NCBI GenBank assembly: GCA_012271125.1
Contig: JAAXHB010000006.1
Span: 1-6,550, forward strand
Direction of reading: 5' to 3'
DNA: 6,550 nt
From: Actinomycetota bacterium
Lineage (GTDB): Bacteria > Actinomycetota > Acidimicrobiia > Acidimicrobiales > Aldehydirespiratoraceae
The position numbers and the translations under genes are program-made. Below, piece after piece: positions 4,864-6,550 of this stretch. How positions within the stretch are numbered: position 1 is the first letter of the stretch; every line of letters begins with the position of its first letter. The notes under the pieces were generated by a model. It saw only the letters and a list, made by a program, of their open reading frames with translations. It searched no databases and was not told where the DNA came from.

Positions 4864-5763
4864 ATGAGGCTCGAGAAATACCACGGCCTAGGCAACGATT
4901 TCCTGATCGGATTTAACGACGCTTTCGACCCTGCTAACGGCTCAGAAATCGCACGCAAAGTCTGTCATCGCGACTACGAAACCGAAGGTGCCGACGGTCT
5001 TATCCTTGCCATTCACCCACCAATTGCAGACATGGCTGAAATGCTCGCAGGAAAAATGGCTCCCGTCAAGCCAAAAATGAGGCTCTGGAACTCCGATGGC
5101 TCCCTAGCAGAGGTATCAGGTAATGGCTTACGATGCCTTGCGTTTGCCTATGCACGTCTGCTGGAAGAGCAGGATCTCACGATCAGGATTCACACTGATG
5201 CCGGGTCGCGGCTTTGCAACGTATTCCTCCTCGACACAAAAGGTGGTTCGCTTGGAATAGGTGCCGCATCAAGCACTATGGCAAATGCAAAAGTCGACAT
5301 GGGCCAGATAGAAGACCATTATCGTCCCACAACTCTTGACGATTTGCTCAAAAAGTTAGGGGTAAAACCAATTGCGTGGGATTCCATCCGGGTCGGTAAC
5401 CCTCACGTCGTCCATGCGGTTGATGACCTCTCCAATATCGACCTTGCTGAAATCGGGCCAATAATTCAAGAGCAATTTCCCGACGGCATCAACGTTCACT
5501 TTGTGTCGGTAAGCCCAGGAGAAATAGAGATGCGCTCATATGAAAGGGGTGCTGGCATTACAGAGGCATGCGGCAGCGGTGCTGTGGCAGCCGTCACGCT
5601 TGCCAAGCTGTGGCATTCGTCTTCTTTAGTGCCGAATCCAGTAGGCGATAAGGAAGAAACTCAGGTACATATGCCAGGTGGTGTAGCAACGGTCGATTTC
5701 AGAAGGGGGACTCCCACTTTGCAAGGTCCGGTTACCTACATCGCTACCTATGAAATCAAATAG
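4864..5763 (+). CDS. dapF: Diaminopimelate epimerase DapF, first catalytic Cys replaced by Ser
   Basis: DapF interconverts LL- and meso-diaminopimelate for lysine and peptidoglycan synthesis by a PLP-independent two-base mechanism. The chosen 299-residue protein starts MRLEKYHGLGNDF, as the family does. The frame opens earlier (ATG 4819, inside miaA, and GTG 4855), but these add residues with no counterpart. Further motifs are GADGLI (42-47), NSDGSLAEVSGNGLRC (76-91), VGNPHVV (177-183), SYERGAG (225-231) and ACGSGA with Cys236 (235-240). In well-studied DapFs the second of these motifs reads CGNG and its Cys is one of the two catalytic bases; here it is Ser85 (codon TCA). Everything else looks intact, so I infer an active lineage variant rather than a dead gene. 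The start lies 14 bases after miaA, with no strong Shine-Dalgarno. Base composition differs from its neighbours. Confidence 0.95.
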   Translation: MRLEKYHGLGNDFLIGFNDAFDPANGSEIARKVCHRDYETEGADGLILAIHPPIADMAEMLAGKMAPVKPKMRLWNSDGSLAEVSGNGLRCLAFAYARLLEEQDLTIRIHTDAGSRLCNVFLLDTKGGSLGIGAASSTMANAKVDMGQIEDHYRPTTLDDLLKKLGVKPIAWDSIRVGNPHVVHAVDDLSNIDLAEIGPIIQEQFPDGINVHFVSVSPGEIEMRSYERGAGITEACGSGAVAAVTLAKLWHSSSLVPNPVGDKEETQVHMPGGVATVDFRRGTPTLQGPVTYIATYEIK

Positions 5764-6550
5764 TGGTTAACGAGCACCTGCCTGAAGAGACCCACCGTGG
5801 CGGGTTTGGTGAATTCGCCGGAGACAGCTCCGGTCTTATCGACCGCAGCTTCCGTGAGCGCATCGTGCTTGTCGGCGTATCCAAAACAGATGACCAAACA
5901 GAAGTAGAGGCATCACTAGACGAACTCAGTGCCCTTGTCGACACAGCCGGTGCCGATACCGTCGCTCGACTATCGCAACGCCGCACCTCTCCAGACCCAG
6001 CTACGTTCGTAGGCACCGGCAAAGCCAAAGAAATCAGCGACGTCGCCAAACAAGTCGACTGCGACACTGTCGTCTTTGACGACGAGCTCAGCCCCGCTCA
6101 ACAGTTCAACCTAGAAAAACTCCTAGAGCGCACTGCCATAGACCGCACCGCGGTAATCCTCGATATCTTCGCCCAGAACGCCAGCACCCCCGAAGGCAAG
6201 GCACAAGTCGAGCTAGCCCAACTCCGCTACCGGCTACCAAGACTGCGTGGCTCAGGGCGGCGACTCTCACAGCAAGCAGGCGGCATCGGCACCCGCGGCC
6301 CAGGCGAAACCAAACTCGAAACCGACCGTCGCCGTCTACAGAGACGCATCCATAAGCTCGAAGACGAGCTCCGCAAAATCTCCCGACATCGCAAAACCCA
6401 ATCCAAAGCCCGCCGTGGCACAAGTCGTCAAACCGTCACCCTCGTTGGTTACACCAACGCCGGCAAGTCATCACTACTCAACCGACTCACAGCCTCCGAT
6501 GTCAACGTAGAAGATCGACTCTTCGCCACGCTCGACCCGACCACCCGCCG
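5763..6550 (+). CDS. hflX: Ribosome-associated GTPase HflX, C-terminus beyond window
   Basis: HflX is a GTPase that binds the large ribosomal subunit and in known cases splits stalled ribosomes. The first 262 residues are visible. The N-terminal HflX domain has RIVLVGVS (33-40), DPATFVGTGKAKEI (78-91), FDDELSPAQQ.NLE (105-118) and DIFAQNASTPEGKAQVELAQLRYRLPRL (134-161). The invariant linker GGIGTRGPGETKLETDRR (173-190) follows, then a coiled-coil-like basic helix (191-220). The G domain begins with the P-loop GYTNAGKSS (229-237) and switch I around LFATLDPT (253-260), where the window ends; the G3 and NKxD motifs are not visible. The GTG at 5763 shares its first base with the last base of the dapF TAG (TAGTG), which implies termination-reinitiation coupling; the Asn/Glu-rich opening is not conserved, so a slightly later start is possible. 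Confidence 0.95.
   Translation, partial: MVNEHLPEETHRGGFGEFAGDSSGLIDRSFRERIVLVGVSKTDDQTEVEASLDELSALVDTAGADTVARLSQRRTSPDPATFVGTGKAKEISDVAKQVDCDTVVFDDELSPAQQFNLEKLLERTAIDRTAVILDIFAQNASTPEGKAQVELAQLRYRLPRLRGSGRRLSQQAGGIGTRGPGETKLETDRRRLQRRIHKLEDELRKISRHRKTQSKARRGTSRQTVTLVGYTNAGKSSLLNRLTASDVNVEDRLFATLDPTTR

Overview
This window looks like chromosomal housekeeping DNA from a high-to-moderate GC actinobacterium. The order recA - miaB - miaA - dapF - hflX is the actinobacterial one. A gyrase-like SOS operator of the actinobacterial/Firmicute type (CGAAC-N4-GTTyG) lies upstream of recA. The style of the RecA, MiaB and MiaA sequences makes me favour the class Acidimicrobiia or a near relative, but that is a judgement from memory of sequence style, not from a search.

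Layout. On the minus strand, reading leftwards from about position 896, is msrB (methionine sulfoxide reductase B), followed 62 bases later by an unrecognised gene that runs off the left edge. The msrB-recA divergent intergenic region (897-1212) holds the recA promoter with an SOS box, a perfect 20-bp direct repeat with a 33-bp period, and a possible 39-codon minus-strand reading frame or gene remnant that uses the same repeat as in-frame codons. On the plus strand, recA (intact, no intein, Asp-rich tail) is followed by a 94-base gap where many relatives have recX. Then come miaB, miaA, dapF and the first two thirds of hflX, packed with gaps of 9 and 14 bases and a 1-base overlap, which indicates one transcript.

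How the genes fit together. RecA serves recombination and the SOS response. MiaA prenylates A37 of tRNAs and MiaB then methylthiolates it, so those two neighbours carry out consecutive steps. DapF makes meso-diaminopimelate for lysine and peptidoglycan. HflX is a ribosome-associated GTPase. MsrB repairs oxidised methionine.

The points most worth a second look are: the dual-use repeat upstream of recA; the Cys-to-Ser change at the first catalytic cysteine of DapF; the base composition of dapF, which differs from both neighbours; the missing recX; and an insertion in MiaB after the radical-SAM GQNVNSYG motif. I did not see a mobile element, CRISPR array, tRNA or rRNA. I found no clearly novel multi-gene system.
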